Shown: in pieces, positions 38,953-48,100 of the stretch
Numbering within the stretch: position 1 is the first letter of the stretch
How the letters are laid out: each line of letters begins with the position of its first letter
From: G963663495 sp963663495
GTDB lineage: Bacteria; Bacteroidota; Rhodothermia; Rhodothermales; Bin80
Length of the DNA stretch: 64,000 bases
Reading direction: 5' to 3'
Assembly (NCBI GenBank): GCA_963663495.1
Contig: OY760427.1
Span: 1,922,001-1,986,000 of the forward strand
Notes under the pieces: model-generated
The model's input: only the letters and a program-made list of their open reading frames with translations
Database searches by the model: none
Told to the model about the DNA's origin: nothing
Position numbers and translations under genes: made by a program

Positions 38953-39258
38953 AGTTGTGCTTATTTGTGAAGAAGGACATGTGATTACGAGTCATTGCGA
39001 CACTCCACCTGTCCCTGTATCGGTGCTCTACGGCACAAACTCCCTACGGGGGGTATAATCGCAGTATTCACCCGGGGCACTGATCCCCCCCAGGCATTCA
39101 AGATGCAGGGGGCGTTTGGTTACTCCCGGGCAAAAGACTCGCGGTAGCCACACAAAATAGAGACACTCGGCGACCTTAAACATGATGTGGGGCTGGCCAG
39201 CCCCACATCATTGATCCCCCTGACATCTCACCCTATATCGCTACTCCTGAAAGATACA
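38953..39258 (-). ncRNA. Candidate bridge-RNA region of the IS110 element
   Basis: The 306-bp non-coding end upstream of the IS110 gene holds several strong inverted repeats. The chief one is a perfect 30-bp palindrome at 39182-39211 (centre GGCTGGCCAGCC), followed by a second G-rich/C-rich pair around 39085-39112. IS110-group elements encode their structured bridge RNA in this position. Location and structure support the call; the loops pairing with donor and target were not resolved. Confidence 0.45.
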
Positions 39259-39759
39259 GGGGGGGGTACATATTCGTGAGTCGGTTCCCCCCGAGAATGC
39301 GAAGCGGATTGAGTGGTACCTCTTGACCTCGTGCCCGGTGACATCGCTGGAGGAAGCGGAAGCGATCATTGAGTACTACGGGGGCTGCGCTGGCGTGTAG
39401 AGGACACGTTTCGCGTGCTCAAGAGTGGTTGTAAGGTGGAGAAGTTGCGCATGCAAAAGGCCTCGTTATTGCACAACGCTATCACCATCCACATGGTGAC
39501 AGCGTGGCGCGTACTACTGATGACGCTTCTGGGTCGTACCTCCCCGGAGATGGAGGCCGGGGTGATGTTCACCGATGTGGAGTTGTCTGTGCTCCGCACA
39601 TACTCGAAGCGTTATGGTCTTTCGGATCCCACCAACTTGTTAGCGGCGGTGCTGTTGGTGGCTATAATGGGCGGTTATGCGCCGCGGAAGAATCGTCAAC
39701 CAGGTCACTGTGCTGTGGCGCGGATACAGCAGTCTGCAAATCCGGGCAAGTCATCATGA

Positions 39760-40091
39760 GGATTTGGCCGCAACAGGTCAACTGGTGGTGCGTCCTCCTC
39801 CATAGGATAGGTCTGTGCTTACCTCCTGATTTTCTCTGCCTAAGGCTCGTGCTATCAGCACGAGGGGCCATGTCACTGATTTTGCGGCGATCAGCGAATC
39901 GCGGTAACCGCATTGTTATGTCCGCCCGAGGAACGCGGCACATTGACACCGCTCTATGTGCCGATCCGCACAAGGAATTGCGCTCAGCCACCGACCTGTA
40001 CTTTACCCTGTTACCCGGATCTGGTGCTGTTGCTCCACGAAACTACATAACAACGTGCTAACCGACCCAGTTGACACCCCCTCTTGTCAAG
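39760..40091. other. Non-coding gap
   Basis: Nothing gene-like. One small hairpin (CTCGTGCT/AGCACGAG, 39846-39864) lies about 230 nt beyond the stop of the leucine-rich-repeat gene. Confidence 0.4.
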
Positions 40092-41521
40092 CTAGCTAAT
40101 GTGGGCGGTAGGCAGCGCGACGCCGTTGCCATCCAAGCTCAAATCGGTCAGCAGTGCCAATTGCGCGATTTCCGCGGGTAGCGCACCTTCCAAACCATTG
40201 TTGTCCAGGTCCAACGCTGTTACGCGCCCTTCATCATCGGCAGTCACCCCGTACCATTCATCAATAGGTGCATTCGTCAGCCAATTCCCAACGTTCGTCC
40301 AACCTGCTCCGCTCAAAGCGGTGTACAGGCTTTCCAGTGTTGCACGGTCACCCTCAGAGACGCACTCACTGTACCCCTGTTCCATCGTGCACCGTCAAGG
40401 AGGACAGCCAATTCTCCACGGCAGCAACTACGGGTACGCACAGCCCCGTCCCTCCATACCTGAATGCGTCCAAGGCATCCAGACGAGGCATGGTAACAGG
40501 GATAGGCCTTGTTAGCTGCGTGTTCGTGCTCAGATCCAACGCAACCAGGCTGGCTAAATCCCCTGTGCTTGTCGGTAATTCCCTGACGAGGCCATTATCG
40601 GGCAGAGCAATGGCAGTCACCAGGCCCAGTGTATTTGTGGTGATGCCGAACCAAGTGGAGATCACTTCGGCTTGCCTCCAGTTCTGCGAGTTTACCCAGC
40701 TAGAGCCTCCAAGGACGGTATACATTGCTTCAAGAGCATCGCGGTCGTCCTTATTGCAATAGCCATCGCCGGTATGGGCGCTCATCGTCCCTATCCAAGC
40801 AACAAACTCAGCGGTATTGGGCATGCACAGTCCGTCATTACCATCCCATCCAAACGTGGTGAGCGGCAGGCTGAGTAGAGCCGCAGGAATGCTTCCCGCA
40901 ACGGCATTATCGCTCAGATCAAACATCTCAAGAAGGCCGAGATCGCCCAACGCGGCAGGAATGGTCCCCGACAGGCTGTTCGACGAAAGATCCAATCCCG
41001 CCAGTTCTGGCAACGTGCCCAACTCCGAGGGGATCTGCCCTACCAGATTGTTGGCACCGAGCAGCAAACTCGTAACATGTCCCTGCGCGTTCGTACTTAC
41101 ACCATGCCATGCGTCCAATGCCCGCCCGCTCAGCCAATTGGTGTGCTGATCCCACTGGTCCCCGCCCGTCGCTTCGTACAACTTGACCAGTGCCGCACGG
41201 TCAGATTCAACGATAATTGTCGTACCGCCATCCGTATTCACGAGGACGGAGACCTTCACGGAGACAGGGCCAGCGGTAACAGCAATACGCGTAGTTCCAT
41301 CGCCCACGGCAGTAACAAGGCCGCTCTGCTCCACCGTCGCCACCGCAGGGTTTGCAATGGTCCAGACCACTGGAGCGTCGGTTATAACATTCTCCGCAGC
41401 ATCGAAAACGGTCGCCACCAGCGTGATGGTTTCACCGACCTCCGAAAACGTTATGGCATCCTGCGATACCGCAATAGAGTCCGCGGATTGTTCTATTGCA
41501 CGATCATGCGGAGCCATAGGG
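40092..41521 (-). pseudogene. Leucine-rich-repeat surface protein with BIG2-like domain, interrupted (main part)
   Basis: The minus strand encodes a bacterial Ig-like domain (SIAVSQDAITFSEVGETITLVATVFDA, GLVTAVGDGTTRI). Three LRR blocks of the bacterial-adhesin type follow, each introduced by an acidic 'DRAALVKLYEATGGDQW..NW' unit and containing NNLVGQIPSELGTL and SNSLSGTIPAALGDL. Two lesions are seen. An extra G in the GGGG run near 40372 stops the frame at 40366, while the next repeat continues in another frame to 40092. The 5' part is displaced to 45439-45594 by a 3.9-kb transposon. Likely an exposed adhesion or carbohydrate-contact protein before inactivation. Confidence 0.85.
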
Positions 41522-41551
41522 GCGGCGTGCCATTCCTTGTTGGCTGAAAAA
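41522..41551 (+). repeat. Left 30-bp terminal inverted repeat
   Basis: Perfect inverse match to 45409-45438; flanked outside by AGCCATAGG. Confidence 0.95.
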
Positions 41552-41618
41552 GTGATTTGTGGTTCGGTGTTGGCTTGGGTTTCCTAAGCCTTTTCACCAT
41601 ACGGATCCATGATCACTT

Positions 41619-42680
41619 ATGAGTTTATCAGATGATTTATCGCAGCTCATTCAGGGGCTGCGTCATACCGGCGCGTCCGGTCGGCAGCTGCAATTTGACT
41701 TGTTGCGGCACCTCACCCAGTGTGTGCAGCAGTTGACGTCTAGTCTGGAAGAGGATGTTATGCTTCCGTCGGATAATGCGGCTCCAGACGGCACTGGGGA
41801 GCAGTTGGCAGAAGCACCTTCCGAGGAGGAAAATAGCGTCCGTGCTCCAGAGTCTCCGGAGTCTCCGGGAGGCTTGGCATTGGGGTACGATGATGATGCT
41901 GCGGCGTGCGAGCAGGCGCGGCAGGTGTTTGATACGCGCCCGTTGTGTGAAGAAGAGCACGTAATCCTTTGGCTTGATGCCATGGAAGTGTGGGGGCGAC
42001 CCATAGTCGTGTGCATGGCCGCTACCATTGAGGGTTATCGGCGCATTCTGGGCTTTGTGGAGGCTCCGTTGCACGATGCGGAGCGCGTGCAACACTTGTT
42101 ACAAGGCTTGTTGGAGCGCGGTTTGTGCGCAGATCGGGGGCTCTTCTGCATCACTCCTGATGTGACCTCGCTGACCGACGTACTGCAAGAGTGCTTGGGT
42201 ACCGGTATGCAGCAGCAACACTGCCAGATGCACAAGCGCACGCGTGTAGTGAGTTATCTGTCCGAGCAGGACGGGCGGCGCATTCGGGGGGCGATCACGC
42301 ATGCTTTCGCCGTGCCGGATCCGAAGGTGGCGCATGCAGCGTTGATGCAGATCCATACGGACCTTTTGGTGTGTAACCGGTCTGCGGCCCGGTGGCTCTT
42401 GCGGGGTCTGGATAGGACGCTGACACTGCACCGGACAGGACTGTATGAACAGTTGAGTCCGAGCCTTCGAAGTACTCGTTGTGTGGCCCATGTCTCCAAG
42501 AAGCTGGTGCGGCGACTACGCGATGTTCGCTTGTGGATGCCGCCAGACAAACGCCGTGCTTGTCTGGCGTTGTTGCTTCTGGAGATAGAATCACACATGC
42601 GAAGATTGCCCCGCGCTGCGTATCTTCCAGCGATGCGATCAGCATTGTTTCCTTCCATCAATCAGACAAACGATAACTGA
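41619..42680 (+). CDS. IS256-transposase paralogue with degenerate active site
   Basis: 353 aa. From residue about 110 it aligns almost without gaps with the transposase encoded just downstream: VILWLDAMEVWGRPIVVCM vs LLLDGKYFQGVQVLICV, CQMHKRTRVVSYL vs CTWHKRENVVSYI, GLDRTLTLHRTG vs GLEETLTLHRLG. The offset stays at 66-67 residues over some 170 positions. Of the catalytic triad, Asp120 is kept. The second Asp (246 in the partner) is Pro180 and the Glu (357) is Ala290. The N-terminal DNA-binding half of the partner is absent and is replaced by a Glu/Pro/Ser-rich acidic stretch (residues 44-95). The ORF is undamaged, so the protein is probably made; a regulatory or structural partner of the transposase is my inference. 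It ends 3 nt before the next start. Confidence 0.85.
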   Translation: MSLSDDLSQLIQGLRHTGASGRQLQFDLLRHLTQCVQQLTSSLEEDVMLPSDNAAPDGTGEQLAEAPSEEENSVRAPESPESPGGLALGYDDDAAACEQARQVFDTRPLCEEEHVILWLDAMEVWGRPIVVCMAATIEGYRRILGFVEAPLHDAERVQHLLQGLLERGLCADRGLFCITPDVTSLTDVLQECLGTGMQQQHCQMHKRTRVVSYLSEQDGRRIRGAITHAFAVPDPKVAHAALMQIHTDLLVCNRSAARWLLRGLDRTLTLHRTGLYEQLSPSLRSTRCVAHVSKKLVRRLRDVRLWMPPDKRRACLALLLLEIESHMRRLPRAAYLPAMRSALFPSINQTNDN

Positions 42681-42683
42681 CCT

Positions 42684-43922
42684 ATGTCCAAAGATGTCAT
42701 GCAGATAGAAAACCCCGGCACACTACCGGAGGGTCTCCAGAAGATACTAGACACGGGGATCGATTCCCTGAAGCTGTTAGTAGAGCATCTTGGCACGATG
42801 CAACTGGCGTTTTTTCTTGCGGTCATGGAAGCCGAGGTAAAGTCTCTCTGCGGTGTGCGCAGAAAGCGCGACAACAATAAGCAGCACAAGGGGCGGTACG
42901 AGCGGTGGGGGAGCAGACCGGGCTCTATCATGATTGGAGATGAGCGGGTAAAGGTGAGTGTGCCGCGTGTACAGGACCGGGTGAAGGGTAAAGCGCGTCC
43001 TCTGGAGACCTACAAATTGTTGCACAAGCCGAATCCGAATATGGTGGAGCGTATCGCCCGGAAAATTGTGTATGGTATTAGCCAGCGGAACTACAAGAAG
43101 GTGGCAACGGAGTTTGTTGGCAGTTTTGGATTGAGCGCTTCCTCAATCAGTCGCAAGTACAAGAGTTACAGTGCACAGGTATTGAAGGAGCAGGAGGAGC
43201 GTAACTTGGCGGAGAACACGTTTGTAGCGTTGCTGCTGGACGGCAAGTACTTTCAGGGGGTGCAGGTATTGATTTGTGTAGGGATTACGGATAAGGGCGA
43301 GAAGATAGTAGTAGGGATGGTGGAGACGGCGACAGAGAACGCCGAGGCGGTACAAGGGCTGCTGCAGGATTTGATTGATCGCGGTCTGCGGTATGATAAG
43401 GGGCTTTTGGTCATCTTAGATGGTTCCAAAGGGCTTCAGAAGGCGGTGAAAGCGGTATTTGGTGATAAGGCACAGGTACAGCGGTGTACTTGGCATAAGC
43501 GAGAGAATGTGGTGAGTTACATTGAGAAAGAGGACGAAAAGGTGCGGGTTCGGGGGGAGTTGCAGCAGGCGTACGACGAGCCGAATTACGACAAGGCAAA
43601 GGATGCGCTTCTGAGCATAAAAAAGGGGTTGAAGGAGTCCCATCCCAAGGCAGCGAACAGCTTGTCTGAGGGGTTGGAAGAGACTTTGACGCTCCATAGG
43701 CTGGGGGTGGCGGAGGAACTGGGACGCAGTTTGCAGACCAATAACATCATGGAGAACCTGAACAGTTTGATTGCTCAACGATGCCGGAATGTCGCGCGTT
43801 GGATGAATTCGAGTCAACGTCAACGATGGGCAGCCATGGCCAATAGGGAGTCGGAGACATGGAGCATGAAAATCCTACCGTGTGCAGACCACCTGCCGGA
43901 ACTACAAGCAGTTCTACTGTAG
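42684..43922 (+). CDS. IS256-family (Mutator) transposase
   Basis: 412 aa. N-terminal helical/HTH domain (FLAVMEAEVKSLCGV, ISQRNYKKVATEFVGSFGLSASSISR), then the DDE fold with Asp186 (ALLLDGKYFQG), Asp246 (LVILDGSKGLQKAV) and Glu357 (NNIMENLNSL), plus the conserved RCTWHKRENVVSYI. Full length and intact, so the element may still be active. Probably translated with the upstream paralogue as one message. Confidence 0.94.
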   Translation: MSKDVMQIENPGTLPEGLQKILDTGIDSLKLLVEHLGTMQLAFFLAVMEAEVKSLCGVRRKRDNNKQHKGRYERWGSRPGSIMIGDERVKVSVPRVQDRVKGKARPLETYKLLHKPNPNMVERIARKIVYGISQRNYKKVATEFVGSFGLSASSISRKYKSYSAQVLKEQEERNLAENTFVALLLDGKYFQGVQVLICVGITDKGEKIVVGMVETATENAEAVQGLLQDLIDRGLRYDKGLLVILDGSKGLQKAVKAVFGDKAQVQRCTWHKRENVVSYIEKEDEKVRVRGELQQAYDEPNYDKAKDALLSIKKGLKESHPKAANSLSEGLEETLTLHRLGVAEELGRSLQTNNIMENLNSLIAQRCRNVARWMNSSQRQRWAAMANRESETWSMKILPCADHLPELQAVLL

Positions 43923-45290
43923 AGGCGTGTACCGTACCACGATGCGTGCGATAATGGGGGCAGGATCGTGCTGTGTGACGGGTTCGGCTGCCACTTAGGG
44001 GGGTAACAGCGCTATAGAGGCGTAGTGTAAGGCCTCCGTAGACGATGTAACGTGTCACTTCGCGATAAGCGGAGCAGGCGGAGATGTATCTGGAGGGCAC
44101 GCATGTCCCCGCCAAAGCCGTATCGGAGGGCCCAGAAGGGCTCTCATCAGACGGTAAGCGGGCTAAATGGGGTTCAAATGTGCCGAAAACACGCCAACGA
44201 GGCGGTAGATCACGCGTACGGTGATCTATCCGGCCAATAAGGAGCCTACGGCTGTGCGTGGAGGGGTAGTCATCAAGGGAGCCAAGGCGAATGTGAAAAG
44301 ACTACCCTGTACCAGGAAGGTGTCGTAATTATCATCAGCATTATTGCAGCGCGTACGATCCATAAGTGCTTTCCGGAACATGAGTTCGGTCGTGGTACGA
44401 TGCGTGCGGAATTGGAGGGTGCATCGTAGCGTGGTTGGTAGGATTGACGGGTTTACGTTGCTACATACACGTGTGGCTGTCCACTATGCCTGCAGATGGC
44501 ACGTTTGAAGCCGCTACCACGGTGTGCATGCGTGCAAAAGGGCTCATATAGGCTGTTCAGTAAGGAAAAACGTGCCTGAATCTGCCTGCAACACGCCAAC
44601 GAGGCCGTAAATCATGCGTGCAGGTCAATTAGTGAGGTGGAGTCGTTAAGCAGGACAATATTATCCTGGACAAACCACCGAAGCTGTAAGCAGCTCTACT
44701 GTAGAAACGCGTACAGCACCGCAGCGATAGTATATGCTGAAAGATGGATACGGTCGTGCAATGCCACGGTGCGTGCGATAATGGGTGCTGGATCGTGCTA
44801 TGTGACAGGTTCGGCCGCCAATTAGGGGGTAATAGCGCTATAGAGGCGCGGTGTAAGGCCTCTGTAGACGATGTACCGCGTCACTCGCCATGAGCGGAGG
44901 ACACGCATGCCCCAGCCAAAGCCGTATCGGAGCGCCCAAAAGGGCTGTTCTCAGACGTTCACCGGACTGAATAGCACCCAAAACCGCCGAAAACGCGCCA
45001 ACGAGGCCGTAAATCACGCGTACCGTGATCAGTCCTGCCAATAAGACTGCCTACTGCCGGAACAGGAGTTCGATCGTGGTACGATGCGTGCGGTATTGGA
45101 TGATAGGATTGGCGCGTTTAGGTCGTTACACCCGCGTGGAAGGTTAGCATACCTGCAGATGGTACGCTTGAATCCGCTACCGCGGTGTCAGCGCGTGCAA
45201 AAAGGGCTCATATAGGCTGTTCAGTAAGGAGAAACGCGCCTGAATCTGCCTGCAACACGGCAACGACACCGTAAATCACGCGGCAGATAC
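43914..45290 (+). repeat. Four-fold imperfect repeat in the non-coding tail of the transposon
   Basis: Two large tandem copies can be laid side by side: 43914 to about 44693 and 44694 to about 45290. The second lacks about 110 bp in the middle. Each splits into an A half (43930-44245; 44760-45055) and a B half (44376-44620; 45056-45290). All four halves begin near an (A)CGATGCGTGCG or CGGTGCGTGCG motif, contain AAAAGGGCT or GAAGGGCT, and end with a CAACGAGGCCGTAAATCACG-like motif (44192, 44589, 44998, 45258). No open frame is kept between copies, so the conservation is not protein-coding. Confidence 0.8.
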
Positions 45291-45408
45291 TTGCGGGCTT
45301 GATAACCGCTGCGAAAGTTCATAATTCTTTGATCAGAACTACAATCAGGGGTTTCAGGATGAGCGCAGAATCTGTACATTATAGCCGCTCCAGCCGGCAC
45401 CGACCGGA

Positions 45409-45438
45409 TTTTCAGCCAACAAGGAATGGCACGCCGCC
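45409..45438 (-). repeat. Right 30-bp terminal inverted repeat
   Basis: Perfect inverse match to 41522-41551; AGCCATAGG follows at 45439. Confidence 0.95.
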
Positions 45439-45594
45439 AGCCATAGGATCGGCTGTCAGCGAAGCAGATGCAGGGGCATCTGTCAAAGGCCCTATGCGCA
45501 CCCCTAGGTGGTCTCCGTGATCAGAGCCAGATAATCCGGCAACCCCTCCATGCTTCGCTCCGGCACGGTCCATTGATGGCAGCCGCACTTCCAA
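45439..45594 (-). pseudogene. 5' part of the interrupted LRR/BIG2 gene
   Basis: Read on the minus strand, this gives ...IGPLTDAPASASLTADPMA and joins in frame with PHDRAIEQSADS at 41511 once the transposon is removed. An ATG at 45594 opens the frame, but no signal peptide is visible. The true start may have been lost to the IS1634-like fragment that begins at 45609. Confidence 0.7.
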
Positions 45595-45608
45595 CTGATG
45601 CTGCAGGA

Positions 45609-46216
45609 CTCGGACCTCGATCTACGGCCCATCTACCACAGTAGAGATGACCGCATTGAAGGGCATCTGTTCATCACAGTACTGGCTTATCATGCTGCCC
45701 ATCTGGTTCGCACCAGACTCAAGGAACACGGGATTCATGATAGTTGGGCGACGATCCGAGACAGGTTGAACAGGATTCGTCGGATTACGACCAAGATGGT
45801 TAAGAACCAATATCGGTACCTGATCACGGAGGTGGATCAGGATCTGCCTCCGAGTATGGTACAGTTCTTTGCGGTACTGGGATTACGTGTATGATCCCGA
45901 TGCGCCCGCACCGTGAACGAGCATGTGGAGGAAGCGAGTGCACCGGTGAGCCAGAAACCTCCAGACTCATGACGTATGGTCCCTTCACAACGGTTGAGAT
46001 AGCGTACTCCAGATGGAGCCACAAGAGCTAGGTCCGATGGAAACGATCCGGGATAGATCGCGGCAAAACACCAGGCAATAAGGGACTCAAACCACCCTAA
46101 ACCAACTCCAACCGATCCGGTAAATCTCACCATCCATTGCTCCTGAAAAAAACGGTCCACATATGGCCACGGGAGAATTCCGTAGGTTAGTAGCACTACG
46201 TAATGGCGAAGTTAGG
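45609..46216 (+). mobile_element. 3' fragment of IS1634-like element
   Basis: Starts inside the transposase (SDLDLRPIYHSRDDRIEGHLF) and runs to the terminus ATGGCGAAGTTAGG (46203-46216). It carries the same extra T before ACGTGTATGATCC as the fragment at 336-886, so these two share a broken ancestor distinct from the intact copy. Confidence 0.88.
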
Positions 46217-47116
46217 TATAGGTATACCTTCTGGTGTATCAGCTCATGCATGTGGGGCGCTGCCTTATGCGGGAGCCTGACGAATCCCAGATAAGTCTGA
46301 GCACCTATCGCGAGCGTGTACTCAAGGTGGGGCCCGCTTCGTACAACACGCGCGCAACATCGTTATTCACATTGCCGCCAGCGCAGATGCTGCATGGGAG
46401 CAATTTTGGCGACGTTATTGTCAACTCACATGGATCACGCTTCCCTTGAAGAGCTAGCCAAGTCATATTTGCGCCTGCGCTCCGACACCGCAGGCGCCCA
46501 ACGCGGAAAGCGGAAAGAGAAGGTAGGCAGAGGTGTGTCTACCCGACAGACGTCTTCCCAAAATCTCGGTAATGTGACCGCTATCGAGTCGGGAAAAGGG
46601 CCTAAACTGGTGTGTTCAGCCCCTCTCATGGTCGTCCCTTCGCATGAACAACGCACAATCGGTCCTGCAGGTACCGAAACAGCACTCTTAGACCCGAACA
46701 GGGTACGACATGAATATTGCAGGCTAAAACGTTTACGATCACCCGCTGGCGAGAGGAATACGAGCAGTAGGCTATAAAACCGCGATGTTTCATTCTACCT
46801 GTACGGGCCTTTTGCAAAACCACGGTGTATTCGGTGATGGTTGCAAACTAGCCTGACTTCAATGGTTTGGAGGAGGTGGGGAACATATGTTAATGTGTGA
46901 ACCACCTGTGCAACCCACACCCGAACACGACATTTGCATCGGCGTTCATGGTCGCCCAATTGGGGCCGAAAACGGCGCTAAACAGTCAGAATCAGTCCGC
47001 TGGTGAATTACTTCACAACACCAGGTAACGATGACGGCATCACTGAAGCACGGAGCAACCTGACCAGAATGCCCGCAGGCTCAACACCGATTTTTTCTGG
47101 AGCTTCGTCCTAATGC
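46217..47116. other. Intergenic region with an IS-end remnant
   Basis: An ATG-started frame at 46430-46777 (MDHASLEELAKSYLRLRS, 115 aa, basic) has no recognised family and may be chance. At about 46805-46845, GGCCTTTTGCAAAACCACGG and following match the left terminus of the element at 50607, so a solitary end of that family lies here. The rest shows nothing. Confidence 0.4.
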
Positions 47117-47416
47117 TTAATGCAGTTGACCAACGGATGGACTATCAACACTTTCAATGTGGCCTACAACTCTGTTGACTTTTCCATTCAAATCATAAAT
47201 TTGGCTGTGGACTACACGCACATCGCTGCGCAGGTCACTGATGTCGGACTTCAATTCAGTTCTCAGGTCCTTCATATCAGTTCTCAGGTCCTTCATATCA
47301 GATCGAATTGTTTCTATAGAGGCAGTTTGGCTGCGTATTATCGGCAGGAATATTGCCACGATGCCTCCGACGATAGCCACGACGGACGCTATCGCTGTCC
47401 ACAGAATTGCTGCCAT
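47117..47416 (-). CDS. Small membrane-anchored coiled-coil protein (99 aa)
   Basis: Membrane helix at the N-terminus (LWTAIASVVAIVGGIVAIFLPII), then a heptad region in which MKDLRTD is duplicated in tandem (SDMKDLRTDMKDLRTELKSD). At the DNA level this is a 21-bp direct repeat around 47262-47303. Similar short proteins (TM plus tropomyosin-like helix) are common and of unknown function. The repeat unit equals two heptad turns, so copy-number change would keep frame and register. Confidence 0.6.
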   Translation of the reverse strand: MAAILWTAIASVVAIVGGIVAIFLPIIRSQTASIETIRSDMKDLRTDMKDLRTELKSDISDLRSDVRVVHSQIYDLNGKVNRVVGHIESVDSPSVGQLH

Positions 47417-47635
47417 GGGTGTTTACGACTGGTTGTACTGCTAGGAGATTTTAAATGGCGTGATGCAAATGTGCAACTGCTAGCGCGCAGTACCGATCGC
47501 AGCATCATACTGTTCCTCTGCATGCGATGCCGTCACATGGCCAAAAGCCCAATGCATGTCGGGATGCCGCTGAATAAAACAGGTTGTCGGTACGGAGGAG
47601 AACACTCTCAAAGTTGGTCAATAGGTAACATTCTG

Positions 47636-48096
47636 TAAGCGTGCGGTAAACTGCATCTTGATTTGGTGATAGGTTCTGGGGAGCTTGCCCGTAGACGTGA
47701 GAACCCAGACCCCGGATCGCATGGTGCAGCGCAAACGTACGGCAGAAGAGATGTTTCCGCTGGTAGAGCAGAATAACGAAAGGACCCAGTCCGCAGCGGC
47801 GTTTTGTGCAGAGCACGGCATCTCGTACGGGCAGTTGAATTACTGTAGGCGGAAGTATCGCCAGGAGACTGCAGCCGAGGACAGCCGAGGCTTCGTGGAG
47901 GTAGGCAATGCACCGCCAAGGGAAGCGGTGCAGGAAGAGATCGCGTTTTGCACGAGAGGAGGGCATTATTCACCTCAAGTCACACACCATACCTGCTGGG
48001 CCGAAATACGCGAGATATTCCGACAGCCATGCCAGCGAGAGTTGACCAGAACTGGCGAACAATCTAACCGCTATGGATGCATTATGGGCAAAGGGC
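47636..48096 (+). mobile_element. Left end of an IS66-family element with TnpA, 3'-truncated
   Basis: GTAAGCGTGCGGTAA at 47636 is a typical IS66 terminus. The gene from ATG 47721 encodes RKRTAEEMFPLVEQNNER and AAAFCAEHGISYGQLNYCRRKY, the TnpA/accessory protein of Bacteroidota-type IS66 elements. After about residue 75 the frame enters a repeat also present at 35405-35560, and TnpB/TnpC are missing. Dead element. Confidence 0.75.
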
Positions 48097-48100
48097 AGTG

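Larger units (their letters stand above)
37401..39258 (-). mobile_element. IS110-family element inserted in a poly-G tract
   Basis: The host transposase reads ...VQLWGG up to 37400 (seven G) and resumes with G-run then TACATATTCGTGAG (...HIRES) at 39259-39275. About 1.86 kb therefore separates the two halves, consistent with an IS110 insertion whose core is G-rich. There are no terminal inverted repeats, as expected for the family. Exact ends are uncertain by the length of the G-run. Confidence 0.8.
35685..39759 (+). pseudogene. IS4-type transposase with DUF4338 N-terminus, frameshifted and split by an IS110 element
   Basis: Pieces of one long transposase lie in order: the DUF4338 (DruA-like) domain at 35687-36400 (LADDRWRYRTQIARAVCEEF, GYKPFLVETFV); the transposase DNA-binding domain at 36400-36771 (GWAEQEFGGAPLGDKRRSARLVK); the DDE core at 36790-37400 (VLCVQDGTDISF, MRVICVMDREADIF); and the C-terminus at 39267-39759 (IRESVPPENAKRIEWYLLTS, LRWRVEDTFRVLKSGCKVE). 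Frameshifts occur near 36380, 36771 and 39385. The gene is cut inside a poly-G run by the IS110 element. Fusions of DUF4338 to an IS4/Tn5-like DDE domain are a known transposase type. Confidence 0.88.
41522..45438 (+). mobile_element. Complete two-gene IS256/Mutator-type transposon
   Basis: 3917 bp. The first 30 bases (41522-41551, beginning GGCGGCGTGCCATTCCTTG) are the perfect inverse complement of the last 30 (45409-45438). The 9-bp sequence AGCCATAGG stands directly outside both ends (41513-41521 and 45439-45447), a clean target duplication of the size made by IS256-family enzymes. Removing the element and one duplication restores an open frame across the host LRR gene (ASLTADPMAPHDRAIE). 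Contents: a catalytically altered transposase paralogue, a canonical transposase, then about 1.49 kb without genes consisting largely of repeats. Confidence 0.93.

Noticed and set aside
43914..45290. CRISPR array
   Set aside because: The repeats are hundreds of bases long, only four in number, diverged, and without spacers or cas genes.
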